From NCBI GenBank assembly GCA_050257395.1, contig JBLMWU010000006.1:1-61327 (forward strand): 61,327 nucleotides of DNA. The letters run 5' to 3'. The translations under genes were made by a program, and so were the position numbers. Of the stretch, positions 52,511 to 59,789 are shown piece after piece (positions within the stretch are counted from its first letter, which is position 1; every line of letters starts with the position of its first letter). The notes beneath the pieces were generated by a model. That model worked only from the letters and a program-made list of their open reading frames with translations, was not told where the DNA came from and did no database searches. This stretch comes from JAIRTY01 sp050257395 (GTDB lineage: Bacteria > Actinomycetota > Actinomycetes > Streptosporangiales > Streptosporangiaceae).

Positions 52511-53656
52511 TCAGGCCGCTGCCGGGTGGAGCAGCACCTTCGTGTACCCCTCCGCCCGCTTGTCGAACTTCTCGTACGCGTCCGGCGCCCCGGTAAGCGA
52601 CACCTCGTGCGAGACGAGCCAGGACGGGTGGGCCCGGCCGGCGATGATCAGGTCCCGCAGCTGCTCGTTGTACCGCTTGACGGGGCACTGCCCGGTGCCC
52701 ATGCGCTGGCCCTTCTGGAAGAACGTGCCGTAGTCGAAGCCGACCCGGCCCTCCTTGGCGCCCTCGGTGGCCGCGCCGGGATCCTGCGGCACGTAGACCC
52801 CCACCACGCCGATCCCGCCGGTGGTGCGGACCGCCCTGACCAGGTTGTCCAGCACCATCTCCGGGTGCTCCTGGCCGGTGAGGTCATGCGCCTGGTAGCC
52901 GACCGCCTCGATACCGCGGTCGGCCCCGGCGCCGCCGGTGGCGTCGATGATCTGCTGCGCCGGGTTGCCGTCGCTGAGGTTCACCGGGGTGGCGCCGAAC
53001 TTCTCCGCCAGGGCCAGCCGGTCGGCCTGCAGGTCCACCACGAAGACCTGGGCCGCGCCGCGCAGGTAGGAGCTGTGCGCGGCGAGCAGGCCGACCGGGC
53101 CCGCGCCGAACACCGCCACCGTGTCCCCCGGCCCCACGCCCGCCAGCTCGGCGCCGTGGTAGCCGGTGGGGAAGATGTCCGAGAGCATGGTGAAGTCCTG
53201 CTCGAACTCGGTGCCCTGGGGCAGCTCCAGCAGGTTGAAGTCTGCGAACGGCACCCGCAGGTACTCCGCCTGCCCGCCCTGGTAGGGGCCCATCTGGGCG
53301 TAGCCGTAGGCGGCGCCGTCCACCCCCTCGGTGGGATTGGTGCGCAGGCAGAACGAGGTCCAGCCGCCCACGCAGTTGCGGCAGCTGCCGCACGCGATGT
53401 TGAACGGCACCGACACCCGGTCCCCCGGCCTGACCCTGGTCACCCCCGGGCCGGTCTCCTCGACGATCCCCATGTTCTCGTGCCCGAGGATCTTGCCCTT
53501 CTCGACGCTGGTCCGGCCCTCGTACATGTGCAGGTCGGACCCGCAGATGTTGGTGGTGGTGATCCGCACGAGGGCGTCACCGGGCGCCTCGATCCGCGGC
53601 TGCGGCACGTCCTCGACAGCGACCTGGTACGGGCCCTGGTAAACCACGGCTTTCAT
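52511..53656 (-). CDS. Zinc-dependent dehydrogenase, formaldehyde dehydrogenase type
   Basis: The 381-residue MDR enzyme starts at ATG 53656 behind GGGGGAATTCATC. Catalytic zinc ligands are in NICGSDLHMYEG and GKILGHENMG. The structural zinc loop is CGSCRNCVGGWTSFC and NAD binding is VAVFGAGPVGLLAAHS. The long insertion and DIFPTGYHGAELAG follow the glutathione-independent formaldehyde dehydrogenase (FdhA) group, which oxidises formaldehyde or other aldehydes with tightly held NAD. Other substrates are possible. It is divergent from an acetate-type transporter, each with a possible stress promoter. Confidence 0.9.
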   Translation of the reverse strand: MKAVVYQGPYQVAVEDVPQPRIEAPGDALVRITTTNICGSDLHMYEGRTSVEKGKILGHENMGIVEETGPGVTRVRPGDRVSVPFNIACGSCRNCVGGWTSFCLRTNPTEGVDGAAYGYAQMGPYQGGQAEYLRVPFADFNLLELPQGTEFEQDFTMLSDIFPTGYHGAELAGVGPGDTVAVFGAGPVGLLAAHSSYLRGAAQVFVVDLQADRLALAEKFGATPVNLSDGNPAQQIIDATGGAGADRGIEAVGYQAHDLTGQEHPEMVLDNLVRAVRTTGGIGVVGVYVPQDPGAATEGAKEGRVGFDYGTFFQKGQRMGTGQCPVKRYNEQLRDLIIAGRAHPSWLVSHEVSLTGAPDAYEKFDKRAEGYTKVLLHPAAA

Positions 53657-53738
53657 GATGAATTCCCCCTGAATCGGTGGATTTACCGGAACTCGGCCCG
53701 GGGTGGCGGCGCCGCAGTCCCGGCCCGGCGGATCCGGC

Positions 53739-53762
53739 TGCCCGCAGGGGCGGCGCCGAAAC
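53739..53762 (-). promoter_or_regulatory. Candidate stress-type promoter of the dehydrogenase operon
   Basis: On the minus strand GTTT (53762-53759), 15 bases, GGGCA (53743-53739): one mismatch to the GGGTA form, 83 bases before the start. Confidence 0.3.
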
Positions 53763-53799
53763 CACCCGCTCCCGCGGCCCAGCCCGGGGGCCGCTGGAC

Positions 53800-53824
53800 G
53801 TTTGCCGCTGGTTGACTGCGGTAT
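53800..53824 (+). promoter_or_regulatory. Candidate stress-type promoter of the GPR1/YaaH gene
   Basis: GTTT (53800-53803), 15 bases, CGGTAT (53819-53824): one mismatch in the -10 element, 52 bases before the start codon. Confidence 0.4.
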
Positions 53825-53875
53825 GGCCTCTGACGTGGCGTATCTGCGCCCGGTCTCATCCAGGGGGAGGTTGAG

Positions 53876-54640
53876 ATGACGCAAGCACCGACCGACGTGT
53901 CCAGAGGCGTGCCAGCGCCTGTGGACGGCCAGGACACCGAGTTCTGGCGGTCGCATACACAGATCTCGCTCCAGCCGGTAGCGGCCCCGTCCATCCTGGG
54001 GCTGTACGGCTTCGCGGCCGCGACCTTCATCGTCGCCGGCAACCTGGCAGGGATGTACGGGAACCCGGCCACCCCCCTCATACTCTTCCCGTTTGCGCTG
54101 TTCTTCGGCGGGCTGGCCCAGTTCCTCGCCGGGATGTGGTCCTACCGCGCCCGGGACGGCCTGGCCTCGGCCATGCACGGGATGTGGGGGTCGTTCTGGC
54201 TCGCGTACGGGTTTTTCTGGTTCCTGATCGCGATCCACGCGCTCCCGGCGATCACCCCCGCCACCAGGACCGCCCAGCTCGGCTTCGGTTTCTGGTTCGT
54301 CGTGCTGGCCGCCATCACCTGGGTGGGGGCGGTCGCCGCACTCGCCAGGAACGTGGCGCTGAGCCTGGTCCTGTTCACGCTGGCGGCGGGCGTCACCATC
54401 ATCGCGATCGCGTGGATCGTGCCGTACAGCATCACTGTGGTGCAGTCGGGCGCGTGGATCCTGGTGGCCTCGGCGGTCATCGCCTTCTACACCGCCAGCG
54501 CGCTGATGCTGGAGGGCTCCTTCCGGGTGCCGCTGCTGCCCGTCGGCCACCTGGGGCGCCGGGCCGGCCCGCGGCGGATGCACCTGCAGCCGATCCAGTA
54601 CGAGCTGGGCGGCGAGCCTGGCGTCAAGGCCGGGCAGTAG
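53876..54640 (+). CDS. GPR1/FUN34/YaaH family transporter
   Basis: The 254-residue protein starts at ATG after GGGGGAGGTTGAG. Six membrane helices lie between about 40 and 220. The family signature is complete: the N-terminal NPA-type motif GNPATPLILFPFALFFGGL and QFLAGMWSYRARDGL. Members (SatP/YaaH) take up acetate or succinate; some are linked to stress tolerance. A perfect hairpin 10 bases after the stop ends transcription. Confidence 0.92.
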   Translation: MTQAPTDVSRGVPAPVDGQDTEFWRSHTQISLQPVAAPSILGLYGFAAATFIVAGNLAGMYGNPATPLILFPFALFFGGLAQFLAGMWSYRARDGLASAMHGMWGSFWLAYGFFWFLIAIHALPAITPATRTAQLGFGFWFVVLAAITWVGAVAALARNVALSLVLFTLAAGVTIIAIAWIVPYSITVVQSGAWILVASAVIAFYTASALMLEGSFRVPLLPVGHLGRRAGPRRMHLQPIQYELGGEPGVKAGQ

Positions 54641-54650
54641 CCGGCTGGGT

Positions 54651-54683
54651 TTTCCCCGCGGGGCAGGCCGCCCCGCGGGGAAA
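54651..54683 (+). terminator. Strong terminator hairpin
   Basis: TTTCCCCGCGGGGC / GCCCCGCGGGGAAA, perfect 14-bp stem with a 5-base loop. Each arm is itself partly palindromic. It directly follows the GPR1/YaaH gene. Confidence 0.85.
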
Positions 54684-54758
54684 GCTCCTCCCTGATCCGG
54701 GACCTTTGGCAGGGGCAACGCCGCAGGCCAGCGGGGTACGGATAGTAGTGGGGAGGTG

Positions 54759-55064
54759 ATGGAGGTGACCGCATCGCCACTGGCTACCGGCATGATCGTG
54801 CTGGCCGCGGTGCTGGGGGTCGTCATCTGGCTGGGTCTGGTCCTGCTCGCCGCCCGCCGCCCGTACTTCAAGCACCCTCACCCGGACGCCATGCCCGGCA
54901 AGGTCCGGGGCGGGATGCACCTGGGCGATCCACGGAGCCTGGGGCCGCCCGAGGGGGAACGGGCCGACGCCGGGGAACCGTCCGCGGGCACGCAGCGCGC
55001 GGGCGCGCCGGAAAGCGGCGCGGCGGAGAGCGCGGGCGGGAAGCAGCCCGCGGGCACCCGCTAG
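54759..55064 (+). CDS. Hypothetical single-span membrane protein
   Basis: The 101-residue protein starts at ATG 54759 after GGGGAGG; GTG 54756 and 54765 are alternatives. One membrane helix (about 9-32, MIVLAAVLGVVIWLGLVLLA) is followed by RRPYFKHPHPDAMPGKVRGG and a long Gly/Ala/Glu-rich hydrophilic tail. The RRPYFK...PGKVRGGMH segment looks conserved-type, but no family was recognised. A GGGTA lies 28 bases upstream without a clear -35 element. Confidence 0.65.
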   Translation: MEVTASPLATGMIVLAAVLGVVIWLGLVLLAARRPYFKHPHPDAMPGKVRGGMHLGDPRSLGPPEGERADAGEPSAGTQRAGAPESGAAESAGGKQPAGTR

Positions 55065-55081
55065 GCCCGGGCACCGGCAGG

Positions 55082-55126
55082 CCACTGCCCCGGAGCGGCA
55101 CGGGGGATACCGCCCCGGGGCAGTGG
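55082..55126 (+). terminator. Hairpin after the single-span protein gene
   Basis: CCACTGCCCCGG (55082-55093) pairs perfectly with CCGGGGCAGTGG (55115-55126) across a 21-base loop, 17 bases past the stop. Confidence 0.65.
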
Positions 55127-55134
55127 GTAACGGG

Positions 55135-55172
55135 CCTGAGCGGCCGGCCGCCGCCGCGGCCGGCCGCTCAGG
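55135..55172 (-). terminator. Second hairpin, end of the small hydrophobic protein gene
   Basis: CCTGAGCGGCCGGCCG / CGGCCGGCCGCTCAGG, a perfect 16-bp stem with loop CCGCCG, immediately past the stop of the minus-strand gene. With the preceding hairpin it forms a back-to-back pair between convergent genes. Confidence 0.8.
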
Positions 55173-55178
55173 CGTGCC

Positions 55179-55337
55179 CTACCACCGATACCATCGGCGG
55201 CCCGAGCCTGCCCGGAACACGAATCCGAGCAGCCACAGGGCCAGCACGATCAGGGCAAGCCACCACAGCACATGCACGGCGAAGCCGAGCCCGCCCAGGA
55301 TCAGGGCCAGGATGAGCACAAGCACGATGAGCGCCAT
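55179..55337 (-). CDS. Small hydrophobic membrane protein (52 residues)
   Basis: ATG 55337 follows GGGAGGAGAG. Nearly the whole protein is hydrophobic: MALIVLVLILALILGGLG, then VLWWLALIVLALWLLGF in a helical hairpin, with a basic aromatic tail GSGRRWYRW. Very similar 50-55 residue proteins are common in actinobacteria and are often stress-induced. An exact GTTT-N14-GGGTA promoter lies 26 bases upstream. The function is unknown. Confidence 0.8.
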   Translation of the reverse strand: MALIVLVLILALILGGLGFAVHVLWWLALIVLALWLLGFVFRAGSGRRWYRW

Positions 55338-55362
55338 CTCTCCTCCCTTCGGGGACCTCATC

Positions 55363-55385
55363 TACCCGCAGGGCGCCAGCAAAAC
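55363..55385 (-). promoter_or_regulatory. SigB/SigF-type promoter of the small hydrophobic protein gene
   Basis: On the minus strand GTTT (55385-55382), 14 bases, GGGTA (55367-55363). This is an exact match at the expected distance for a short leader. Confidence 0.7.
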
Positions 55386-55396
55386 ATAGACAAAAC

Positions 55397-55996
55397 ATGA
55401 GCAAGCCCTACCTGTCCGGCATCGGGGTGCTTGCGCTCCCGCCCGGTGCCGCCGCCGTTTTGCCTGCGCCGGCCCGGGTACCCGGGGCTCATGACAAGCC
55501 CACCTGGCCGGACGCGGTGAGCACGCCAGGCCGGCCCGGCGAGACCGAGGCCGAGCGCGACGACCGGAACCTGACCGAGCTGCTGCAGGAACTGCGGGTG
55601 GCCGGCCTGGGCGTCCAGATGATCTTCGGTTTCCTGCTCTCGCTGCCGTTCACCGCCAGGTTCGCCACGCTCGGGCCCGCCCAGCGCAGCCTCTACGTGG
55701 CCACCCTGGTGCTGGCGGCGGTCTCCACCGCGCTGCTGGTCGGGCCCGTCGCCTACCACCGGCTGGTGTTCCGGCGCCACCTCAAGCACCACCTCATCCG
55801 GGCCGCCAACGTGATGGCGGTCTGCGGGCTGGCCGCGGTCGGCCTGACCGTGTCAGCGGCGGTCCTGCTGGTGCTCAGCTACGTCGCCCGCGGGCTGCCG
55901 GCCATCGTGCTCAGCGCCGCCGTGGTGTGCCTGTTCGGGACCCTGTGGTTCGCGGTCCCGCTGGCCCGGCGCTGGTCATCCCGGGAGGAGCAGTGA
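55397..55996 (+). CDS. DUF6328 family membrane protein
   Basis: The 199-residue protein has a variable N-terminal 50 residues, then the conserved block RDDRNLTELLQELRVAGLG and VQMIFGFLLSLPFTARFATL, and four membrane helices (about 75-95, 97-118, 135-160 and 165-185). The basic loop RRHLKHHLIRAAN separates the helix pairs. This is the DUF6328 pattern, of unknown function. ATG 55397 lies in the promoter region of the divergent small hydrophobic gene. A start further in is possible, since the first 45 residues look unconserved. Confidence 0.82.
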   Translation: MSKPYLSGIGVLALPPGAAAVLPAPARVPGAHDKPTWPDAVSTPGRPGETEAERDDRNLTELLQELRVAGLGVQMIFGFLLSLPFTARFATLGPAQRSLYVATLVLAAVSTALLVGPVAYHRLVFRRHLKHHLIRAANVMAVCGLAAVGLTVSAAVLLVLSYVARGLPAIVLSAAVVCLFGTLWFAVPLARRWSSREEQ

Positions 55997-56014
55997 CCGG
56001 CGCCGGGCCGCCGG

Positions 56015-56530
56015 TCAGCCCGCGAGCGGCCGCAGTGCCGGGTTCGCCAGCTGGGCAAGCTGCAGCGCCTGCTGGCTGAACCACGCCCCTGCCGCCGGGT
56101 CAACCACCCCCCACAGCGGGTCGAAAGCCTGCTGGCCAGCTGCTGTGGTGGGCCAGCCCGGCTGGCTGTACGCGGTGTAGTCCCAGGCGCGCACGCCGCC
56201 CGCCGCGTCGCACTGCCCGTCGGACTGGCCCGGGGTCTTGACCCACAGGTAGGCGTCGAGCAGCGGGGGGCCGGGGCTGGCCGCGGGCCGCGGGCCGAGC
56301 CCCGCGCCCGGGGAGTTGCACCAGTTGCCGCCCGCGAGGGTGGAGATCACGCTGGCAGGCTGGCTGTACGGCGGGTCCGCGTAGGCCTGCATGCTGTTGG
56401 GGCCGTTGCCGTTGCGGCTGGTGTCGATGACGAAGTGGGTGGCGGGCACCGCGCCGTCCGGGTGCTGCGCATACCACTCGGTGGTCAGGTGCCAGGTGCT
56501 GAAGTCGCCCGGGCTCGCCGGGTAGTTGGC
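56015..56530 (-). pseudogene. C-terminal remnant of a family 6 glycoside hydrolase (cellulase)
   Basis: Read in the frame that stops at 56015, the region encodes the C-terminal third of a GH6 endoglucanase or cellobiohydrolase: ANYPASPG, TEWYAQHPDG, then the hallmark THFVIDTSRNGNGP, GGNWCNSPGAGLGPRP, LDAYLWVKTPGQSDGQCD and LWGVVDPAAGAWFSQQALQL. The catalytic N-terminal two thirds, the signal peptide and any start are absent. Upstream it runs directly, one frame off, into the LacI-family gene. It is therefore a deletion remnant (or a misassembly), not an independent gene. Confidence 0.85.
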
Positions 56531-57506
56531 GCAGCAGCAGGCTGACCGCGGTGCGGCCCATCTCGGCCAGCGGCTGCCGGACGGTGGTGAGCGGCGGTTC
56601 GGTGATCGAGGCTTCGGTGGTGTCGTCGAAGCCGACCACGGACAGGTCACCCGGGATGCGCAGCCCGGCGGCCCGGGCGGCCTGCATGGTCCCGGCCGCC
56701 ATGAGGTCGTTGAACGCGAAGATGGCGGTCGGCCGGCCCGGCTGCGCCAGCAGCCGCGCGGCCGCCTCCCGGCCGCCGTCCACCAGGAAATTGGCGTGCC
56801 GCACCAGCCGGGGATCCGGCAGCACGCCCGCACCGGCCAGCGCCGCCTGGTGGCCGCGCAGCCGTTCCTCGCTGGCCATCCAGCCTTCCGGGCCGCTGAT
56901 CACCCCGATCCGGCGGTGCCCCAGGTCCAGCAGGTGCCGGGTGGCCGCGGTGGCCCCGGCGGAGTGCGCGGCGGACACCACGCCGGTGCCCGCCGCCGCC
57001 TGCCGCAGCGGGTCCACGATCACGTACCGGTACCCCTGCCGGGCCAGCGCCCGCAGCTCCTCGTCGGACTCCTCGGGCAGCACCAGGATGGCGCCGTCGG
57101 TCTCTCCGTGCGCCAGCCGCTCCAGCAGGGACGCCTCCCGGGCCCGCGAGTGCCGGGTCGGGCACAGCACCGCCCGCAGGTCGTGCTCGTACAGGGCCTC
57201 GGCGGCGCCGGACAGGATGGAGGCGAAGTAGCCCGGGTGCACCACCGGCATGGTCACCCCGATCAGGCCGGTGCCGCCCGCCGCGGGCCGGCCGCGCGGG
57301 CCGGCCTGGTAGCCCCGCTCCCGCATGACCCGGCGGACCGCCTCCCGGGTCTCGCTGGACACGTCGGCGTGCCCGTTGACCACCCGCGAGACCGTGGCGA
57401 TCGAGACCCCGGCCAGCTGCGCGACCTCACGGATGGTCACCCGGGGCCGCCGCCCGTCTGGATCGCTGCCCGCGCGCACACCAGCATTCAAGCATTGCCA
57501 GCGCAT
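56100..57506 (-). CDS. LacI-family regulator with replaced C-terminus
   Basis: ATG 57506 was chosen; GTG 57437 (VTIREVAQ) is possible. The helix-turn-helix is VTIREVAQLAGVSIATVSRV and the hinge is NGHADVSSETREAVRRVM. The periplasmic-binding-like effector domain runs through IGVTMPVVHPGYFASILSG, RYVIVDPL, GHRRIGVISGP, AIFAFNDLMAAG and VVGFDDTTEASITEPPLTTV to LLLRQL at about 56531. There the frame enters GH6 DNA out of phase and adds about 143 unrelated Arg/Gln/Pro-rich residues before TGA. The native last 20 or so residues are missing. The regulator may have controlled sugar or cellulose use. It shares a palindromic start region with the AraC gene. Confidence 0.8.
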   Translation of the reverse strand: MRWQCLNAGVRAGSDPDGRRPRVTIREVAQLAGVSIATVSRVVNGHADVSSETREAVRRVMRERGYQAGPRGRPAAGGTGLIGVTMPVVHPGYFASILSGAAEALYEHDLRAVLCPTRHSRAREASLLERLAHGETDGAILVLPEESDEELRALARQGYRYVIVDPLRQAAAGTGVVSAAHSAGATAATRHLLDLGHRRIGVISGPEGWMASEERLRGHQAALAGAGVLPDPRLVRHANFLVDGGREAAARLLAQPGRPTAIFAFNDLMAAGTMQAARAAGLRIPGDLSVVGFDDTTEASITEPPLTTVRQPLAEMGRTAVSLLLRQLPGEPGRLQHLAPDHRVVCAAPGRRGARHPLRHRHQPQRQRPQQHAGLRGPAVQPACQRDLHPRGRQLVQLPGRGARPAARGQPRPPAARRLPVGQDPGPVRRAVRRGGRRARLGLHRVQPAGLAHHSSWPAGFRPAVGGG

Positions 57507-57520
57507 ATCCTCCGGATATG
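57504..57520. promoter_or_regulatory. Palindrome containing both divergent start codons
   Basis: CATATCC-TCC-GGATATG: perfect 7-base arms around a 3-base centre. The outer ATG on the plus strand (57518-57520) is the AraC start and the outer ATG on the minus strand (57506-57504) is the LacI start, so a protein bound here would cover both initiation sites. Confidence 0.65.
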
Positions 57521-57946
57521 AGGCAGGCAACGGCAGGCGTGCCCACCGGGCTGCTGCCGCACCTGCGCCGGGCGCGCGACCACATCGACCGTCACTACGG
57601 CCAGCCGCTCGACCTGGACCATCTCGCCCGGGTGGCCGCGGTGTCCAAATACCACTTCGCCCGCAGCTTCGAGGCCACCTACGGCGAGACGCCGATCCGG
57701 TACCTGACCCGCCGCCGGATCGAGCGGGCGCAGGACCTGCTGCGGGCCGCGAACCTGACCGTGACCGAGATCTGCATGCTGGTCGGCTTCAGCAGCCTGG
57801 GCTCGTTCTCCGCCCGGTTCACCCAGCTCGTCGGGGAGAGCCCGGCCGCCTACCGCAACCGCTGGGCCGCCCGGGGCGGCCCGCACGTGCCGGGCTGCTA
57901 CCTGTTCATGCGCGGGCCGATGGACCCCCGCGGCACCGCGGGCTGA
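57518..57946 (+). CDS. AraC-family transcriptional regulator (DNA-binding domain only)
   Basis: The 142-residue protein has two helix-turn-helices: LDHLARVAAVSKYHFARSFE and VTEICMLVGFSSLGSFSARF, with the family signature GESPAAYRNRW. There is no N-terminal ligand domain, so it is a short AraC form. The ATG lies inside a palindrome with no ribosome site, suggesting a leaderless message. The VOC gene follows 80 bases later; short AraC regulators next to glyoxalase-like genes are a recurring actinobacterial pair. Confidence 0.9.
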   Translation: MRQATAGVPTGLLPHLRRARDHIDRHYGQPLDLDHLARVAAVSKYHFARSFEATYGETPIRYLTRRRIERAQDLLRAANLTVTEICMLVGFSSLGSFSARFTQLVGESPAAYRNRWAARGGPHVPGCYLFMRGPMDPRGTAG

Positions 57947-58026
57947 CCCGGCCGCGGCCCGGCCCGGCCGCGGGCCGAGCAATCTGGGAGAAGCCCGCCG
58001 GCCCCGGCCGTGCCTACGATCGCAGC

Positions 58027-58455
58027 ATGATCACGAACATCTCCCTGGTCACCGTCTACAGCCTCGACCAGGACGCCGCCCGCGACTTCTACGTCAACGT
58101 GCTGGGCTTCGAGGCGCGCACCGACATCACCATGGGCGAGGGCTTCCGCTGGGTCACCGCGGCCCACCCCAGCCAGCCCGAGCTCGAGGTGACCTTCATG
58201 GTCCCCGGCCCGCCGCTCAACCAGGAGGCGGCGGACTTCTACCGGCGCCAGCTCGAAAAGGGCGAGATGGGCGGTCTCGGCCTGCGGGTCGACGACTGCC
58301 ACCGGACCTACGCCGAGCTGAAGGCCAAGGGCGTGACCTTCCTGCAGGAGCCGTCGGACCGCCCCTACGGCGTCGAGGCCGTCATGCGGGACGTCTCCGG
58401 CAACTGGCTGGTCCTGGTGGAGCCGCGGGAGTTCACCCCGGAGGACTTCGGCTGA
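58027..58455 (+). CDS. VOC-superfamily (glyoxalase-like) protein
   Basis: The 142-residue protein starts at ATG 58027. It has two beta-alpha-beta-beta-beta modules: SLVTVYSLDQDAARDFYVNV with LGFEARTDITM, and GGLGLRVDDCHRTYAELKAK with FLQEPSDRPYGVEAVMRDVS and GNWLVLVEP. The likely metal ligands (a Glu near the end, VEP) are present, while the first-strand His position is taken by Val/Ser, so catalysis is uncertain. Relatives isomerise or cleave small molecules or bind drugs. It is probably controlled by the preceding AraC protein. Confidence 0.88.
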   Translation: MITNISLVTVYSLDQDAARDFYVNVLGFEARTDITMGEGFRWVTAAHPSQPELEVTFMVPGPPLNQEAADFYRRQLEKGEMGGLGLRVDDCHRTYAELKAKGVTFLQEPSDRPYGVEAVMRDVSGNWLVLVEPREFTPEDFG

Positions 58456-58456
58456 C

Positions 58457-59698
58457 TCACAGTGCCGGGTGCTCGCTGCCGCTGGCGCTGTCCCAGGCCA
58501 GCGGCAGCGAGTCGACGCCGTAGATGCCCTCCAGCCCGCCGAGCACAGCAGGGCCGGCCGGGCGCAGCCCGGGCATCCGCGGCGCCAGGAAGGCCAGCGC
58601 CTCCTCCAGCTCCGCCCGCGCCAGGTTGGAACCCAGGCAGAAGTGCGGGCCCGCGCCGAACGTCAGCACCCGGTCCTCGCGCTGGGCGGCGATGTCGAAG
58701 CCCTCTCCCCCGGGCTGGTCCCGGTTGGCCCGCTCGGCGCAGACCGCGACGATCGTGCCGGCCGGGAACACCACCCCCCGGTGCTCCAGCTCGCTCAGGC
58801 AGATCCGGGCCGTGAACGGGGTGATCGGCTCGAACCGGAGCGCCTCCGCCACCGCCCGCGGGGCGAGCCCGGGGTCGGCCGCGAGCAGCTCCCACTGGTC
58901 CGGCCGGACGGCCAGCAGCCGCATCGCGTGCGACAGCTGCGCCTGGGTGGTGTCCACCCCGCCCGCGATGACGTTGAGCACCAGGTTGACGCATTCGGGC
59001 CCGGACAGCCTGTCGCCCGCCTCTTCCGCCGCCAGCAGCGTGCTGATCAGGTCGCCGGACGGCTCCTCGCGGCGGCGGGCGAGCAGGGCGTCGACGTAGT
59101 CGTACAGCTCACCGGTGGCCTGCTCGATCCGCTCCGGCTCGGTGGCCAGCGCCTTGATGTCGAACTGCCGCTGCACCAGCCCGGACCACTCATGCAGGCG
59201 GGGCGCGTCGGACAGCGGCGCGCCGAGCACCGCGGCGATGGTGAGGGACGGGTAGGGCTTGGCAAACGAGCCCACGAACTCGCACTCGCCCGCGCCGCCG
59301 AGGTCCTGCCAGAGCTGCGCCAGGAAGTCCCGCATCACCGGCCGCCAGCGGGCCGCCGCCCGGGGCGTGAACGCGGGGGCCACCAGCGAGCGCAGCCGCC
59401 GGTGCCGCTCCCCGGTCAGGTTCAGGATGTTGGCGTCGATCATCTCCCGCATCCGGCCGCCGGTGATGCCGAACAGGTCGGCGATCTCCCGGCCCGGGAA
59501 CGCGGTCTGCCGGGCACGCAGGAAGAACTCCCCGGCCTCGTGGTCGAGCACCACGTAGGCGATGGGCGAGTGGGCCAGCCAGCCCTTCTCCCGCACCGCC
59601 GCGAGCCGCTCGTGGTAGACCTCGCCGGTCAGGGTGGGGTCGGCCGGGTCGAACTCCGGCAGGTCCAGCTCGGTCACGAGCCCGCCAGCTGTCGTCAT
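58457..59698 (-). CDS. Cytochrome P450
   Basis: The 413-residue soluble bacterial P450 has I-helix oxygen-binding AGGVDTTQAQLSH (the usual AG.dTT), K-helix EALR, and the heme loop FGAGPHFCLGSNLARAELE with Cys near residue 353. N-terminal segments YVVLDHEAGEFFLRARQTAF and LNLTGERHRRLRSLVAPAFT are normal. The enzyme inserts oxygen using an external ferredoxin, and no ferredoxin gene is adjacent. The substrate is unknown. Its stop lies one base from that of the convergent VOC gene. Confidence 0.95.
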   Translation of the reverse strand: MTTAGGLVTELDLPEFDPADPTLTGEVYHERLAAVREKGWLAHSPIAYVVLDHEAGEFFLRARQTAFPGREIADLFGITGGRMREMIDANILNLTGERHRRLRSLVAPAFTPRAAARWRPVMRDFLAQLWQDLGGAGECEFVGSFAKPYPSLTIAAVLGAPLSDAPRLHEWSGLVQRQFDIKALATEPERIEQATGELYDYVDALLARRREEPSGDLISTLLAAEEAGDRLSGPECVNLVLNVIAGGVDTTQAQLSHAMRLLAVRPDQWELLAADPGLAPRAVAEALRFEPITPFTARICLSELEHRGVVFPAGTIVAVCAERANRDQPGGEGFDIAAQREDRVLTFGAGPHFCLGSNLARAELEEALAFLAPRMPGLRPAGPAVLGGLEGIYGVDSLPLAWDSASGSEHPAL

Positions 59699-59789
59699 GC
59701 TGTCAGCATCCCCTACCCGGCGGTAACTACGCCAGTGCCGGCCGCCGGCCTCTTGCCGGGGCGGCGGCCCGGGCGGTTACCGTGGGGGC

